A DNA stretch of 64,000 nt, from the NCBI GenBank assembly GCA_963836375.1, contig CAWIJK010000001.1, positions 496,001 to 560,000 on the forward strand, written 5' to 3'. Of this stretch, positions 1-8,689 are shown piece by piece. The first letter of the stretch is position 1, and each line of letters begins with the position of its first letter. A program made the translations under genes and the position numbers. The DNA comes from CAWIJK01 sp963836375. Its GTDB lineage: Bacteria; Actinomycetota; Acidimicrobiia; Acidimicrobiales; RAAP-2. The notes under the pieces were generated by a model, which was not told where the DNA came from, ran no database searches, and saw nothing but the letters and a program-made list of their open reading frames with translations.

Positions 1-47
1 TGGTCGACCTGGTCCATGCCGAGGGCAGGGCGGGCGTGGTGCCGTGA
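1..47 (+). CDS. 3' end of an upstream gene, possibly uroporphyrinogen decarboxylase
   Basis: Only the last 14 codons are visible, read from base 3, ending in VDLVHAEGRAGVVP and a TGA at 45-47. The TGA overlaps the GTG start of hemH (GTGA), so the two are translationally coupled. The tail resembles the C-terminal helix of HemE and a heme gene would fit here, but the fragment is too short for a firm family call. Confidence 0.35.
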   Translation, partial: VDLVHAEGRAGVVP

Positions 48-997
48 GGCGGGGCCAGTCCCGGCGCGAGCATGTCGGTGTGCTGGTGATGGCCCACGGG
101 ACGCCCGACGCCACCGCGGGGATCGAGCCCTTCTACACCCGCATCCGCCGGGGACGGCCCCCGACGGCCGAGCAATTGGACGACCTACGTCGCCGCTACG
201 AGGCCATCGGCGGGGTGTCGCCGCTCGCCGCGCGCACCGGGGCCCAGGTGGACGGTCTGGCGGCCCGGCTGGAGGCGACCGACCCCGGGCGCTTCGACGT
301 GCGCTTCGGGGCCAAGCACACCCCACCGCTGCTCGAGGAGACGGCCGCCTCGTTCGCCGGCTCGGGGGTGGACGTGGTGGTCGGCCTGGTGCTGACCCCC
401 CACGCCTCGTCGATGGGTTCGGGCGAGTACCTGGCGCGGGCCGCGGCGGCCCTTCACGCCGTGGACGGGGCCCCGCCGTTCGTGGCGGTCGACCGCTTTT
501 ACGACGCCCCCGGGTTCGCCGAGCTCCTGGCCGCCCGGGTGCGCCAGGCCCTCGGGGGACTGGGTGCGGCCAGCAGGCCGCTCGTCGTGTTCACGGCCCA
601 CTCGCTGCCAACACGGGTGGTGGACGAGGGGGACACCTACCCTGACCAGCTGGCCGAGTCGGCCGCGATGGTGGCGGCGGCGGCCGGTCTCGACCGCACC
701 GGCACCCCCTGGCGGGTGGCCTGGCAGAGCGCCGGACGGACCCCCGAACCCTGGCTCGGCCCCGACGTCGGGGCCGTGCTCGGGGGCCTCGGGGCCGAAG
801 GCTTCACCGCTGTCGTGCTCTGCCCCATCGGGTTCGTGGCCGACCACCTCGAGGTGCTCTACGACCTCGACATCGAGGCCCGGGCCGTGGCCGAGGCGGC
901 CGGCGTGACCTTCGCCCGGACCGCCTCGCTCAACGACGACCCGGCCTTCCTCGACGTCCTGGCCCGCACCGTGCGGTCGGCCGCCGACGGGGCCTGA
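44..997 (+). CDS. hemH: Ferrochelatase (probably coproporphyrin ferrochelatase)
   Basis: A 317-residue protein of normal length for HemH/CpfC, which inserts Fe2+ into the porphyrin ring in the cytoplasm. The N-terminal strand VGVLVMAHGTP, the active-site His in FTAHSLP (about residue 186) and the catalytic Glu in DHLEVLYDLD (about residue 270) are all present. In actinobacteria the preferred substrate is usually coproporphyrin III (CpfC), with a ChdC step afterwards; that is family knowledge, and no chdC lies in this window. The GTG start overlaps the preceding stop as GTGA, and hemY begins 3 bases after the stop, so this is an operon. Confidence 0.93.
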   Translation: MRRGQSRREHVGVLVMAHGTPDATAGIEPFYTRIRRGRPPTAEQLDDLRRRYEAIGGVSPLAARTGAQVDGLAARLEATDPGRFDVRFGAKHTPPLLEETAASFAGSGVDVVVGLVLTPHASSMGSGEYLARAAAALHAVDGAPPFVAVDRFYDAPGFAELLAARVRQALGGLGAASRPLVVFTAHSLPTRVVDEGDTYPDQLAESAAMVAAAAGLDRTGTPWRVAWQSAGRTPEPWLGPDVGAVLGGLGAEGFTAVVLCPIGFVADHLEVLYDLDIEARAVAEAAGVTFARTASLNDDPAFLDVLARTVRSAADGA

Positions 998-1000
998 GCG

Positions 1001-2614
1001 GTGCCGCGCACCCCGTCGCGGCCCCCGCCACGGCCCCGCCCGACCGTGGCCGTGGTCGGTGGCGGCATCGCCGGGCTGAGCGCGGCGTGGGAGCTGACCG
1101 GTGGCGCCGACGGGCCCGGCCCCGACAGCCCGGCGGTCGTTGTGCTCGAGGCGGCCGGGCGGCTCGGCGGCAAGCTCCAGACGGTGGCCTTCGGCGACGG
1201 GGTGCTCGACGTCGGCCCGGACGCCTTCTTGGGCCGCCGGCCCGAGGCGGCGCGGTTGTGCGAGGAACTCGGTCTCGGCCCCGAGATGGCCCCGATCGCC
1301 GCCGGCGGGGCCCAGGTCTGGGCCCGGGGCCGCCGGCGCGCCCTACCCGACGGCTTGGTCATGGGGGTGCCCACCCGCTTCTGGCCGTTGGCCCGCTCGG
1401 GCGTCCTTCCGGCCCGGGGGACGCTGCGGGCCCTGGTCGACGTGGTGTTCCCCCGCCCCGACGCCCGGGGGCCCATCGGCGACCGGGCCATCGGCCCGCT
1501 CATCGGCCACAAGCTGGGCCGCTCGGTGGTCGACACCCTGGTCGACCCGTTGCTCGGGGGGATCAGCGCCGGGGGCGTGGCCGACATGAGCACCGCCGCC
1601 GTCTACCCGCTCTTCCTGGCTGTCGCCCAGCGCCGGGCCAGCTTCATGAAGTCGCTCCGCCGGGCGGCGGCGATCGGTCCGCCCCCGCCGCCCGCCCGCG
1701 GTGACAGCCCGGGGCCCGGGGCGGCGCCGGGGGACGGCGCGAAGACAGACGGCGCGGCCGACGACGCGGCCGACGACGACCGGGCCGAGGGGGCCGAGGG
1801 ACCGGAGCCCCCGATGTTCTGGGCGTTGCGCGGCGGGCTGGCCGCCCTCGTCGAGCGCCTCGGGGCGGCGCTCGGCGAGCGGGGCGTCACCCTGCGCGTC
1901 GACAGCCCGGTCGAAGCGCTCGGGCGGCCCGGCGGGACGGGCCCGTGGGAATTGCAGACGCCGACCGGCCCGCTGCACGCCGACGCGGTGGTGCTGGCGG
2001 TGCCCGCCGGGCCGGCGGCCCGCCTGCTCGAGCCCCATGACGCCGACGCGGCGACGCTGCTCGGGGGGATCGAGTACGCCTCGGTGGCCATCGTCACCCT
2101 CGCCTACCCCCCCGAAGCGGCGACCGAACCGCTCGTCGGGACCGGCCTCCTCGTCCCCCAGCGCGCCCCCGCACCGACGGGGCTCGACGACCCGCTCGTG
2201 GTCACCGCGTGCTCCTACCTCTCCAACAAGTGGCCCCACCTGGCCACCTCGGGCGAACTGTTGGTCCGGGCCTCGGTGGGGCGCTTCGGCGACACACGCT
2301 TCGAGTCGATGGCCGACGACGAGCTGGTGGCCCGGGTGACCGCCGAACTCGAGCCCCTGGTGGGCCTCGGGGAGAGCCCGACCCGCTCGATGGTCACCCG
2401 CTGGCCCGACTCGTTCCCCCAGTATCGGGTGCACCACCTGCTGCGGGTGGGGGGGATCGAGGCGGCGGTCAAGCGGGTGGGGCGCCTGGCGGTGGCCGGC
2501 GCCGCCTACCGGGGGGTGGGCATCCCCGCCTGTGTGGCCAGCGGCCGGGCGGCGGGACGCGCCGTGCTCGACTCGCTGGCCGGCGTCACCGATCCGGCGA
2601 CCCCGTCGCCATGA
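1001..2614 (+). CDS. hemY: Protoporphyrinogen/coproporphyrinogen III oxidase
   Basis: A 537-residue FAD-dependent oxidase of the HemY/CgoX family that removes six electrons from the porphyrinogen. The dinucleotide-binding motif VVGGGIAGLSAAWEL lies near residues 11-28 and the typical C-terminal FAD motif AYRGVGIPACVASGRAAG near the end. In actinobacteria this enzyme usually oxidises coproporphyrinogen III (CgoX). A Pro/Ala/Asp-rich insert at about residues 228-272 makes it longer than usual and is probably a surface loop. It starts with GTG just after hemH, and its TGA overlaps the ATG of the next gene (ATGA). Confidence 0.93.
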   Translation: MPRTPSRPPPRPRPTVAVVGGGIAGLSAAWELTGGADGPGPDSPAVVVLEAAGRLGGKLQTVAFGDGVLDVGPDAFLGRRPEAARLCEELGLGPEMAPIAAGGAQVWARGRRRALPDGLVMGVPTRFWPLARSGVLPARGTLRALVDVVFPRPDARGPIGDRAIGPLIGHKLGRSVVDTLVDPLLGGISAGGVADMSTAAVYPLFLAVAQRRASFMKSLRRAAAIGPPPPPARGDSPGPGAAPGDGAKTDGAADDAADDDRAEGAEGPEPPMFWALRGGLAALVERLGAALGERGVTLRVDSPVEALGRPGGTGPWELQTPTGPLHADAVVLAVPAGPAARLLEPHDADAATLLGGIEYASVAIVTLAYPPEAATEPLVGTGLLVPQRAPAPTGLDDPLVVTACSYLSNKWPHLATSGELLVRASVGRFGDTRFESMADDELVARVTAELEPLVGLGESPTRSMVTRWPDSFPQYRVHHLLRVGGIEAAVKRVGRLAVAGAAYRGVGIPACVASGRAAGRAVLDSLAGVTDPATPSP

Positions 2615-4254
2615 CCGGGCGGCGGGGCGGGGTGGCGCTCCCCTCCTTGGCCGCCGGGGTCTGCCTCGCCCTGTCGCTGCCGCCCTGGGGCTGGTGGCCG
2701 CTGGCCTTCGTTGGTGCCGCGCTCCTCTTCTGGCGCCTCTACGGCCTCGGGGCCCGGACCCGGCTGCTGGCCGGCTGGCTGGCCGGGCTCGGCTGCTTCG
2801 TCCCCGGCCTGTTCGCCTTCGAGAAGTTCAACTGGTACGGGGCGCTGGCCCTCATGGCGGTCGAGGCCCTCTCGATGGCCCTCGGCGCGCTGGCCGTGCC
2901 CCCAAGGCGGGGCCGGCTGGCCGCCTTCACCGGGGCCTTCACCGTGCTCGAGGCGGTGCGCATGGCCTTCCCCTTCGGGGGCCTCCCGATCGGCGGCGTC
3001 TTCTTGGGCCAGGCCGGCGGCCCGCTCTTGGGCCTGGCCCGGCTGGGCGGGCCGCTCCTGGTCACCGCCGGGGTCTTCTTGGGCGGCGGCGCCCTGGGCC
3101 AACTGGCCCTGGCCGCCCCGGCCCGACGCCCCGCCCGGGCCGACCCGGGCGGGCCCGGGGCCCCGGGCGCCGTCGGGGCCCTGGTCGCCCTGGTGGCCCT
3201 GGTGGCCCTGGTGGCCCTGGCCACCGCCGCCCCCGACGGCGGCCGACCCCTGCGGACGGTCACTGCGGTCGCCGTCCAAGGTGGCGGCCGGCGCGGCTTC
3301 ACCAAGGCCCAGGTGGACCCGGCCACCGTCTTCGCCGCCCAGCTCCAGGCGAGCGCCCCCCTCCTCGCCCGGCCCGATCCCCACCTCGACCTGGTGGTGT
3401 GGCCCGAGGACGTGCTCTCGCTCCCCGGGACCCTGGCCGGGACCCCCCAGGCGGCGACCATGGCCCGCCTGGCCGGCAGGCTTCGGGCCACCGTCGTGGC
3501 GGGGGTCACCGAGACCCTCTCGGCGCGGACCTTCCGCAACCGGATCGTGGCCTGGGGGCCCGGGGGCCACGTCGTGGCCAGCTACCAGAAGGTCCACCGG
3601 GTCCCCTTCGGCGAGTACATCCCGTTCCGGGGGTTCTTCGCCCACTTCGCCAACCTCGACGCGGTGCCCCTCGACGAGGTGGCCGGGCACGGCAGCGGCC
3701 TGCTGGGAACCCCGGCCGGGCCGCTCGGGGCCCTCGACTCCTTCGAGGTCTTCTACGCCGACCGGGGCCGCTCGGCCGTCCGGGCCGGGGCCGAGCTCTT
3801 GGTGGTGCCCACCAACACCTCGTCGTACGCCACCTCGCAGGTGCCCGACCAAGAGGTGGCGGCCGACCGGGTCCAGGCGGTCGAAGAGGGCCGTGACCTG
3901 ATCCAGGCCGCCCCCACCGGTTATTCGACCGTGGTCGACAACCGGGGCGACGTCGTGGCGAGAAGCGTGCTCGGACGCCCCCAGCTGCTGCGGGCCGCGG
4001 TGGCGCTCCGCTCGGGGGCCACGCTCTACGAGCGCCTGGGCGACACCCCGGTCCTGGTGCTGGCGGCGGCGGCCGTGGCTCTCGGCTGGCTCGGTGCCCT
4101 GCGCCGGCGGCGGGCCGACGGGCCCGGGGCCCGCACCGACGGGCCCGGCGCGCCCGGGACGGTCACCGTGACGCCGCGCACCGGGGCTGGGCGCCACGAT
4201 GACGGGCGCCACGGCGACGGGCGGGCGTCTGTCCTCGGGGTGCCTCAGTCGTAG
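2611..4254 (+). CDS. lnt: Apolipoprotein N-acyltransferase (Lnt) with Ser at the catalytic Cys position
   Basis: A 547-residue membrane enzyme that would N-acylate the lipid-modified Cys of lipoproteins. The N-terminal half has several hydrophobic helices (from LPSLAAGVCLALSLPPWGWW); the C-terminal half is a nitrilase (CN-hydrolase) domain. The triad Glu is visible in VVWPEDVL (Glu266) and the Lys in SYQKVHRVPFGEYIP (Lys327). Where the family usually reads a catalytic Cys (ICYE type), this protein reads LDSFEVF, with Ser377 encoded by TCC. A GTGGCCCTG microrepeat around 3178-3225 encodes a run of Val-Ala-Leu. The start is fixed by the ATGA overlap with hemY. The last 10 bases overlap the convergent HAD gene. 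Membership is clear, but activity with Ser is uncertain. Confidence 0.85.
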   Translation: MTGRRGGVALPSLAAGVCLALSLPPWGWWPLAFVGAALLFWRLYGLGARTRLLAGWLAGLGCFVPGLFAFEKFNWYGALALMAVEALSMALGALAVPPRRGRLAAFTGAFTVLEAVRMAFPFGGLPIGGVFLGQAGGPLLGLARLGGPLLVTAGVFLGGGALGQLALAAPARRPARADPGGPGAPGAVGALVALVALVALVALATAAPDGGRPLRTVTAVAVQGGGRRGFTKAQVDPATVFAAQLQASAPLLARPDPHLDLVVWPEDVLSLPGTLAGTPQAATMARLAGRLRATVVAGVTETLSARTFRNRIVAWGPGGHVVASYQKVHRVPFGEYIPFRGFFAHFANLDAVPLDEVAGHGSGLLGTPAGPLGALDSFEVFYADRGRSAVRAGAELLVVPTNTSSYATSQVPDQEVAADRVQAVEEGRDLIQAAPTGYSTVVDNRGDVVARSVLGRPQLLRAAVALRSGATLYERLGDTPVLVLAAAAVALGWLGALRRRRADGPGARTDGPGAPGTVTVTPRTGAGRHDDGRHGDGRASVLGVPQS

Positions 4255-4688
4255 TAGCCCGAGTGGATGTAGACGCACGGGATGCCCTCAGCCACGAACA
4301 TGGCGTGGTTAGAGGGATCGTCCTCGAGGGCCAGGCGCAGGTCGAAGCCGTAGGCACGCAGGTCGTCGACCACAGAGCGCTTGAACGCGCTCACCTGGGA
4401 GTAGTCGCCCCGGTCGCGCATGACGAGGAGGTCCCAGCGCAGGCCGTAACGGTCCAGCCAGGCCAGGGTCTGGGGCTGGACCCGCAGCGGCCGCCCGGTC
4501 AAGAGCACCACGGCCAGGCCGGGGTCGAGCAATTCCACCAGGCGGGCCACCTCTTCGATGACCCGGTCGTCGCCGCAGGCCTCGAAGAAGGCGGCCCAGT
4601 CCCGCCGGCCCCGTTCGATGAAGTGCTGGCGCCCGGCGGCGTCGGAGAGCACCCCGTCGATGTCGAAGATGACCGCCTGGCCGGCCAC
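4245..4688 (-). CDS. HAD-superfamily phosphatase, PNKP-like
   Basis: About 147 residues from GTG 4688. HAD motif I is VIFDIDGVLSD (DxD nucleophile), motif II VVLLTGRP, then a Lys in AFKRSVVDD and motif IV LALEDDPSNHAMF. The layout matches the polynucleotide 3'-phosphatase-like (PNKP/PseT type) HAD branch; the substrate is unknown. An in-frame ATG at 4850 would add about 54 low-complexity residues and leave only 6 bases to the divergent gene at 4857, so I prefer the GTG that begins just before motif I. The stop lies inside the 3' end of lnt. Confidence 0.75.
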   Translation of the reverse strand: MAGQAVIFDIDGVLSDAAGRQHFIERGRRDWAAFFEACGDDRVIEEVARLVELLDPGLAVVLLTGRPLRVQPQTLAWLDRYGLRWDLLVMRDRGDYSQVSAFKRSVVDDLRAYGFDLRLALEDDPSNHAMFVAEGIPCVYIHSGYYD

Positions 4689-4856
4689 GACCGCCCCGGA
4701 GCGCCAACGCCAGTTCCCCGGCGCCGCGGACGGGGTGGACGGGGGGCTCACGGGCGCCGAGCCTACGGCTCCGGCCACCACCGGCCGCCACCGGCCGCCA
4801 CCGTCGGCCCCGGCCACCTCGAGGGAGGCGGCGGCCGGGCATGGCAGCATTGGCTT

Positions 4857-7800
4857 GTGCGCGCCTCGACCACGACCGGGGGTCCCGCCGCCCCGGCGGG
4901 GGGGCCGGCGGCGCCGACGCTGGCCCCAGGGGTGCTCCCCCTCGACCACCCGGCGGCCCCGGCCGCCTCGGGCGGGAGGAACCGGGGGGACGACGACGGG
5001 CTCGGAGGCTCCCCGGGGCGGCGGGCGGCGCCGGTCGAGACGGTGGTGGTCGAGATCCCGCTCGGGCGCCGCGTGATGGTGGTGGGCGACCTCTTGCTGC
5101 GGCCCGAGGCCACCCCCTCGTCGCGGGCCCTGGCCGCCGACGTGGCCCTCACCTTGGACCGCTGGGAGGGCCCGGGCCTGGTCATCGTCTGCGGCAACCT
5201 CTTCGCCGTGCCCTGCGGGGGCGACGGCCTCGACGCCCCCCAGGTCCGCACCGCCCTCACCGCCCACCCGTCGCTGGCCACGGCCATCGAGGAGTTCACC
5301 GGGCGCCCCGACTGCCGGCTGCTGGTCCTGCCCGGGTGGCGGGACCCCGAGGTGACGACCGACCCCGAGGTGGCCGGGCTCCTGTGTGCCATGGGGGTCG
5401 AGGTCGCCGCCGCCGTCAGCCTGGTCCTCGAGACGGCGGCCGGCCCCCGCCGGGTGCTGGTACGGCCCGGCACGCCGGTGGGGTCGGTCGGCGACCTGGC
5501 CGACACCGCAGCGGCGGACACTCGTCCGTGGCTGGCCGGGATCGACCGGCTGGAGGACCCCGTGTCGGCCGGGCGCTTCGTGACCTCGCGGACCTTGTAC
5601 CGGCGGATGGGGCGCTTCGTCTGGCTGCCGCCGCTCTTGGTGGTCGTCCTCGCCCTGCTCGTCCGGCTGGCCTTCGTCTACCACGGCGTCTACCACCTGG
5701 TGCGCCGGGCCTCGGGGCCCCGCCACACCCTGGTCCGGGTGTACTCGGCCTCGTGGACGAACCGGTTGTTCGTCACCCTGGGGATCATCGTGGTGCTCGA
5801 ACTGGTGGTGGCCGCCGCGGTGGCCGTCGCCTCCCGGCGGTTCTGGCGCTCCGAGGGCGGCGGGGACCTGCCGGGGATCTGGGAGGGCCACGACGCGGCG
5901 GCGGCCGGCGCCCACCCGGCCGGGGGCCTGTTGGTCGGCGGGGTCGAGGCCATGGACGAGGCCCGGGCCCTGGTGGCCGAGGGCACCACCGGCCTCGTGA
6001 CCGGCGGCGGCCTGCGGGCCGAGCTCTCGCACCTCGGACCGGGGTTCTTCGCCTGCCCGGGCGGCACCACCGAGCTCGTCCGCGAGCACCGGGGCCGCCT
6101 CGGGCTGCCGCCGGTCTTCTTGCACCACCGCCAGGCCAGCTGGATCGAGCTCGAGACCGGGGCCGAGCTGCACGTCCGCCTGCTGCTGGCCGACGTCGAC
6201 CTGCCGATGTCGACCACCTTGGAGCGGGTGGCCACCGGCTACCGGGTCGTGAAGGGCTACAAGCCGGCCGCCGACCTCCACCCGGCCCTGGTGGCCTCGT
6301 GGCCGACCGGGGGCACCTGGCCCCCCGCCCCCGACGTGGCGGCCGACCGGGTGCGGGTGCGCCGGGTCCGGCGCATCGCCGGCTTCGCCATCTTCGTGAC
6401 CGGCCTGGTCGACCTGCTGCTGGCCCTGCGCCCCCCGCTGCACGGCCACCTCCACGACGTCACCCAGGTGCTCCCGCTCGGCGTGGTCCAGGCGGCCGGC
6501 GCCCTGGTCGCCCTGGCCGGGATCGGGCTCATGATGCTGGCCCGCGGGGTCCTGCGGGGCCAGCGGCGCTCCTGGCTGGTGGCCGTGGCCCTGCTCACCG
6601 CCACCTTGGTGCTCCACCTGGCCCACGGGGCCAGCTTCGCCGGCCTGGCGGTCACCGCGGTGGTGCTCGTCTTCTTGGTGGTCCAGCAGCGGCGTTTCGG
6701 GGCGACCACCGACCAGGGGTCCTTGCGCTCGGCCCTGGTGACCCTGGTGGCCGGGGGCGTGGTGGCCGTGGTGGTGGCGACCATCGTCATCGAGGTGACC
6801 GGGCGCGTCCACCACCACCCCATCCCGTCGTGGCCCCTGGTGCTGGCCGCCTCGGGGGAGCGCCTGGTCGGGCTGTCGACCATCGGGCTGCCCGATTCGA
6901 CCGACGACTGGGTCTCGCCCAGCCTGCTGGCCGTCGGGGTGGCCCTGGTCCTCGTCGCCCTCTACCTGCTCACCCGGCCGGTGGTCGACCGCCGGCTCTC
7001 CTCGGGCCGGGCCGTCCCCGCCCGCTACGCGGCGGAGATCAGGGCCCGCGACATCGTCCGGCGCCACGGCACCGGCACCCTCGACTACTTCGCCCTGCGC
7101 GACGACAAGCAGTGGTTCTTCCACCGCGACTCGTTGGTCGCCTACGCCGTCTACGGCGGGGTCTGCCTGGTCTCGCCCGACCCGATCGGCCCGGTGACCG
7201 AGCGGGGCCACGTCTGGGACGCCTTCCGCCGCTACTGCCGACCGCAACGGCTGGGGGGTGGCGGTGATGGCGGCGGCCGAGGAGTGGCTGCCCATCTACC
7301 GCGACTCGGGCATGCGCCACCTCTACATCGGCGACGAGGCGGTGGTCGACGTGCCCCGTTTCTCGCTCAGCGGGGGCAAGATGAAGGGCCTGCGCCAGGC
7401 GGTCAACCGGGTCGAGCGCAATGGCTACACCGTGCGCTTCTTGGACCCGTCGCGTCTTCCCCCGACGAGGGCTCGCCGTTGGTCGATCTCATGGGCCGCA
7501 ACCGGCGGGGGGAGCACGAGCGCGGCTTTTCGATGGTGCTCGGCCGGGTGTTCGACCCGCGCGACACCGGGCTCTTGTTGACCGTGGTCGACGGTCCCGA
7601 CGGCGAGCCGGCGGCCATGTGCCAGTTCGTGCCGTCCCAGGCCATCAACGGCTACTCGCTCGACCTCATGCGCCGGGACCCGGGCGAGCACCCCAACGGC
7701 CTGGTCGACTTCGCCCTGTGCTCGACCATCGACCACCTGCGCGAGCAGGGGGCCCGGGGGCTCAGCCTGAACTTCGCCGCCATGCGCTCGACCCTCGAGG

Positions 7801-8210
7801 GCGAGACCGGTGACGGCCTGACCCAGCGGGTCGAGCGCTGGGCCCTGCGGCGGATGTCCGGTGTGCTCCAGATCGAGTCGCTCTGGCGGTTCAACGCCAA
7901 GTACGAGCCCAGCTGGCTGCCCCGCTACATCGTCTACGACTCGGCCGAGCAGTTCGCCCCCACCGTCGTCACCATCTTGCGGGCCGAGTCCCTGAGCGAG
8001 GTGCCGGTCATCGGGCGCTTCCTCACCCCCTCGGCCACTCGGCGCTCGGCCCTGGCCGAGCCCGGACCGGGGCCGCCACGACGAGGACCCCTGTCACCTC
8101 GGGCCCGGGCGGCCACGACCCCACCGGCGACGGTCCGCCACAGCCGTCGGGCGAGGGATCCGGGCACAGCTGACCTCCTGGAGGCCGACTTCCGGGGCCC
8201 ATCAGGGTGA
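4857..8210 (+). CDS. Large membrane protein: degenerate phosphoesterase-like domain plus MprF-type aminoacyl-PG synthase domain (two compensating frameshifts)
   Basis: About 1117 codons. Residues about 62-222 resemble a calcineurin-like phosphoesterase (VMVVGDLLL, VIVCGNLF, VLPGWRDPE), but the metal-binding D/N/H residues are partly replaced. Eight or so membrane segments follow from about residue 252 to 715. From about residue 727 comes a DUF2156/phosphatidylglycerol lysyltransferase-type GNAT domain (RFSLSGGKMKGLRQAVNRV, GFSMVLGRVFDP, FNAKYEPSWLPRYIVYD). Family knowledge: such domains transfer an amino acid from tRNA to phosphatidylglycerol, altering surface charge. The reading frame shifts by +1 near 7240-7246 (one extra C) and returns near 7458-7463 (one C missing), so residues between are read in another frame. 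Start GTG 4857 is the first in-frame choice. The frameshifts may be sequencing errors. Confidence 0.75.
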   Translation: MRASTTTGGPAAPAGGPAAPTLAPGVLPLDHPAAPAASGGRNRGDDDGLGGSPGRRAAPVETVVVEIPLGRRVMVVGDLLLRPEATPSSRALAADVALTLDRWEGPGLVIVCGNLFAVPCGGDGLDAPQVRTALTAHPSLATAIEEFTGRPDCRLLVLPGWRDPEVTTDPEVAGLLCAMGVEVAAAVSLVLETAAGPRRVLVRPGTPVGSVGDLADTAAADTRPWLAGIDRLEDPVSAGRFVTSRTLYRRMGRFVWLPPLLVVVLALLVRLAFVYHGVYHLVRRASGPRHTLVRVYSASWTNRLFVTLGIIVVLELVVAAAVAVASRRFWRSEGGGDLPGIWEGHDAAAAGAHPAGGLLVGGVEAMDEARALVAEGTTGLVTGGGLRAELSHLGPGFFACPGGTTELVREHRGRLGLPPVFLHHRQASWIELETGAELHVRLLLADVDLPMSTTLERVATGYRVVKGYKPAADLHPALVASWPTGGTWPPAPDVAADRVRVRRVRRIAGFAIFVTGLVDLLLALRPPLHGHLHDVTQVLPLGVVQAAGALVALAGIGLMMLARGVLRGQRRSWLVAVALLTATLVLHLAHGASFAGLAVTAVVLVFLVVQQRRFGATTDQGSLRSALVTLVAGGVVAVVVATIVIEVTGRVHHHPIPSWPLVLAASGERLVGLSTIGLPDSTDDWVSPSLLAVGVALVLVALYLLTRPVVDRRLSSGRAVPARYAAEIRARDIVRRHGTGTLDYFALRDDKQWFFHRDSLVAYAVYGGVCLVSPDPIGPVTERGHVWDAFRRYCRPQRLGGGGDGGGRGVAAHLPRLGHAPPLHRRRGGGRRAPFLAQRGQDEGPAPGGQPGRAQWLHRALLGPVASSPDEGSPLVDLMGRNRRGEHERGFSMVLGRVFDPRDTGLLLTVVDGPDGEPAAMCQFVPSQAINGYSLDLMRRDPGEHPNGLVDFALCSTIDHLREQGARGLSLNFAAMRSTLEGETGDGLTQRVERWALRRMSGVLQIESLWRFNAKYEPSWLPRYIVYDSAEQFAPTVVTILRAESLSEVPVIGRFLTPSATRRSALAEPGPGPPRRGPLSPRARAATTPPATVRHSRRARDPGTADLLEADFRGPSG

Positions 8211-8689
8211 ATCGGTGCGTCGCCCCTGCCCTCTCCCCCGGTCGCAACCGGACTGCAACCCCACTACGACGGCGCTGCGACAGCCAGGGCGTAGAAAAAG
8301 CCAGGAGTACAAGGGGGGTTGAAGGGGGGAACACGAGGGGTGAAGGGGTAACCGCCGAGGAGAAGCGGCGTCGACCCGAGGGCGGAGATCACCCGACACG
8401 AGCGAGCGGCCCAGCCCCGGCTGGCCACGAGATCGCTCACAGTGTCTGGTCCTCGTCTCGTCGACACCGTTCCCGACGCGCTGACCGTGTCGGCTCTTGC
8501 ACCGTTGTCCGCACCAGCACACCGGCCGCGTGGTCGGCCGGGCGGCCGGACTGGTGACTGCGACGCTCGGTTCCACCGACCTTTGGCCCTGCCCACCACC
8601 CACCTCCGCCGAAGGAACGGATTTCTCGAAAGAACAGGCTGATACCGAGGGGTGCCCATCAGGGGGCCACTGACCCGAAGGAGTTCACG
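8211..8689 (+). other. Non-coding stretch upstream of the YVTN/GYW protein
   Basis: No convincing gene. It holds G-rich runs, a GC-rich inverted segment near 8519-8553 and a strong Shine-Dalgarno AAGGAG at about 8679 just before ATG 8690. I looked for c-di-AMP and c-di-GMP riboswitch cores and could not support one. It is probably a long 5' leader. Confidence 0.4.

Noticed and set aside
16..645. 209-codon plus-strand frame overlapping hemH
   Set aside because: Arg/Gly-rich shadow of hemH in another frame; hemH has all family motifs.
4689..7295. A very long minus-strand open frame (over 800 codons beyond the HAD gene)
   Set aside because: It is antisense to the membrane/lysyltransferase gene, has Gly/Arg/His/Gln-rich low-complexity sequence without domains, and exists because GC-rich DNA has few stops.
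8211..8689. Possible c-di-AMP or c-di-GMP riboswitch before the secreted protein
   Set aside because: No recognisable conserved core or pairing pattern could be matched.
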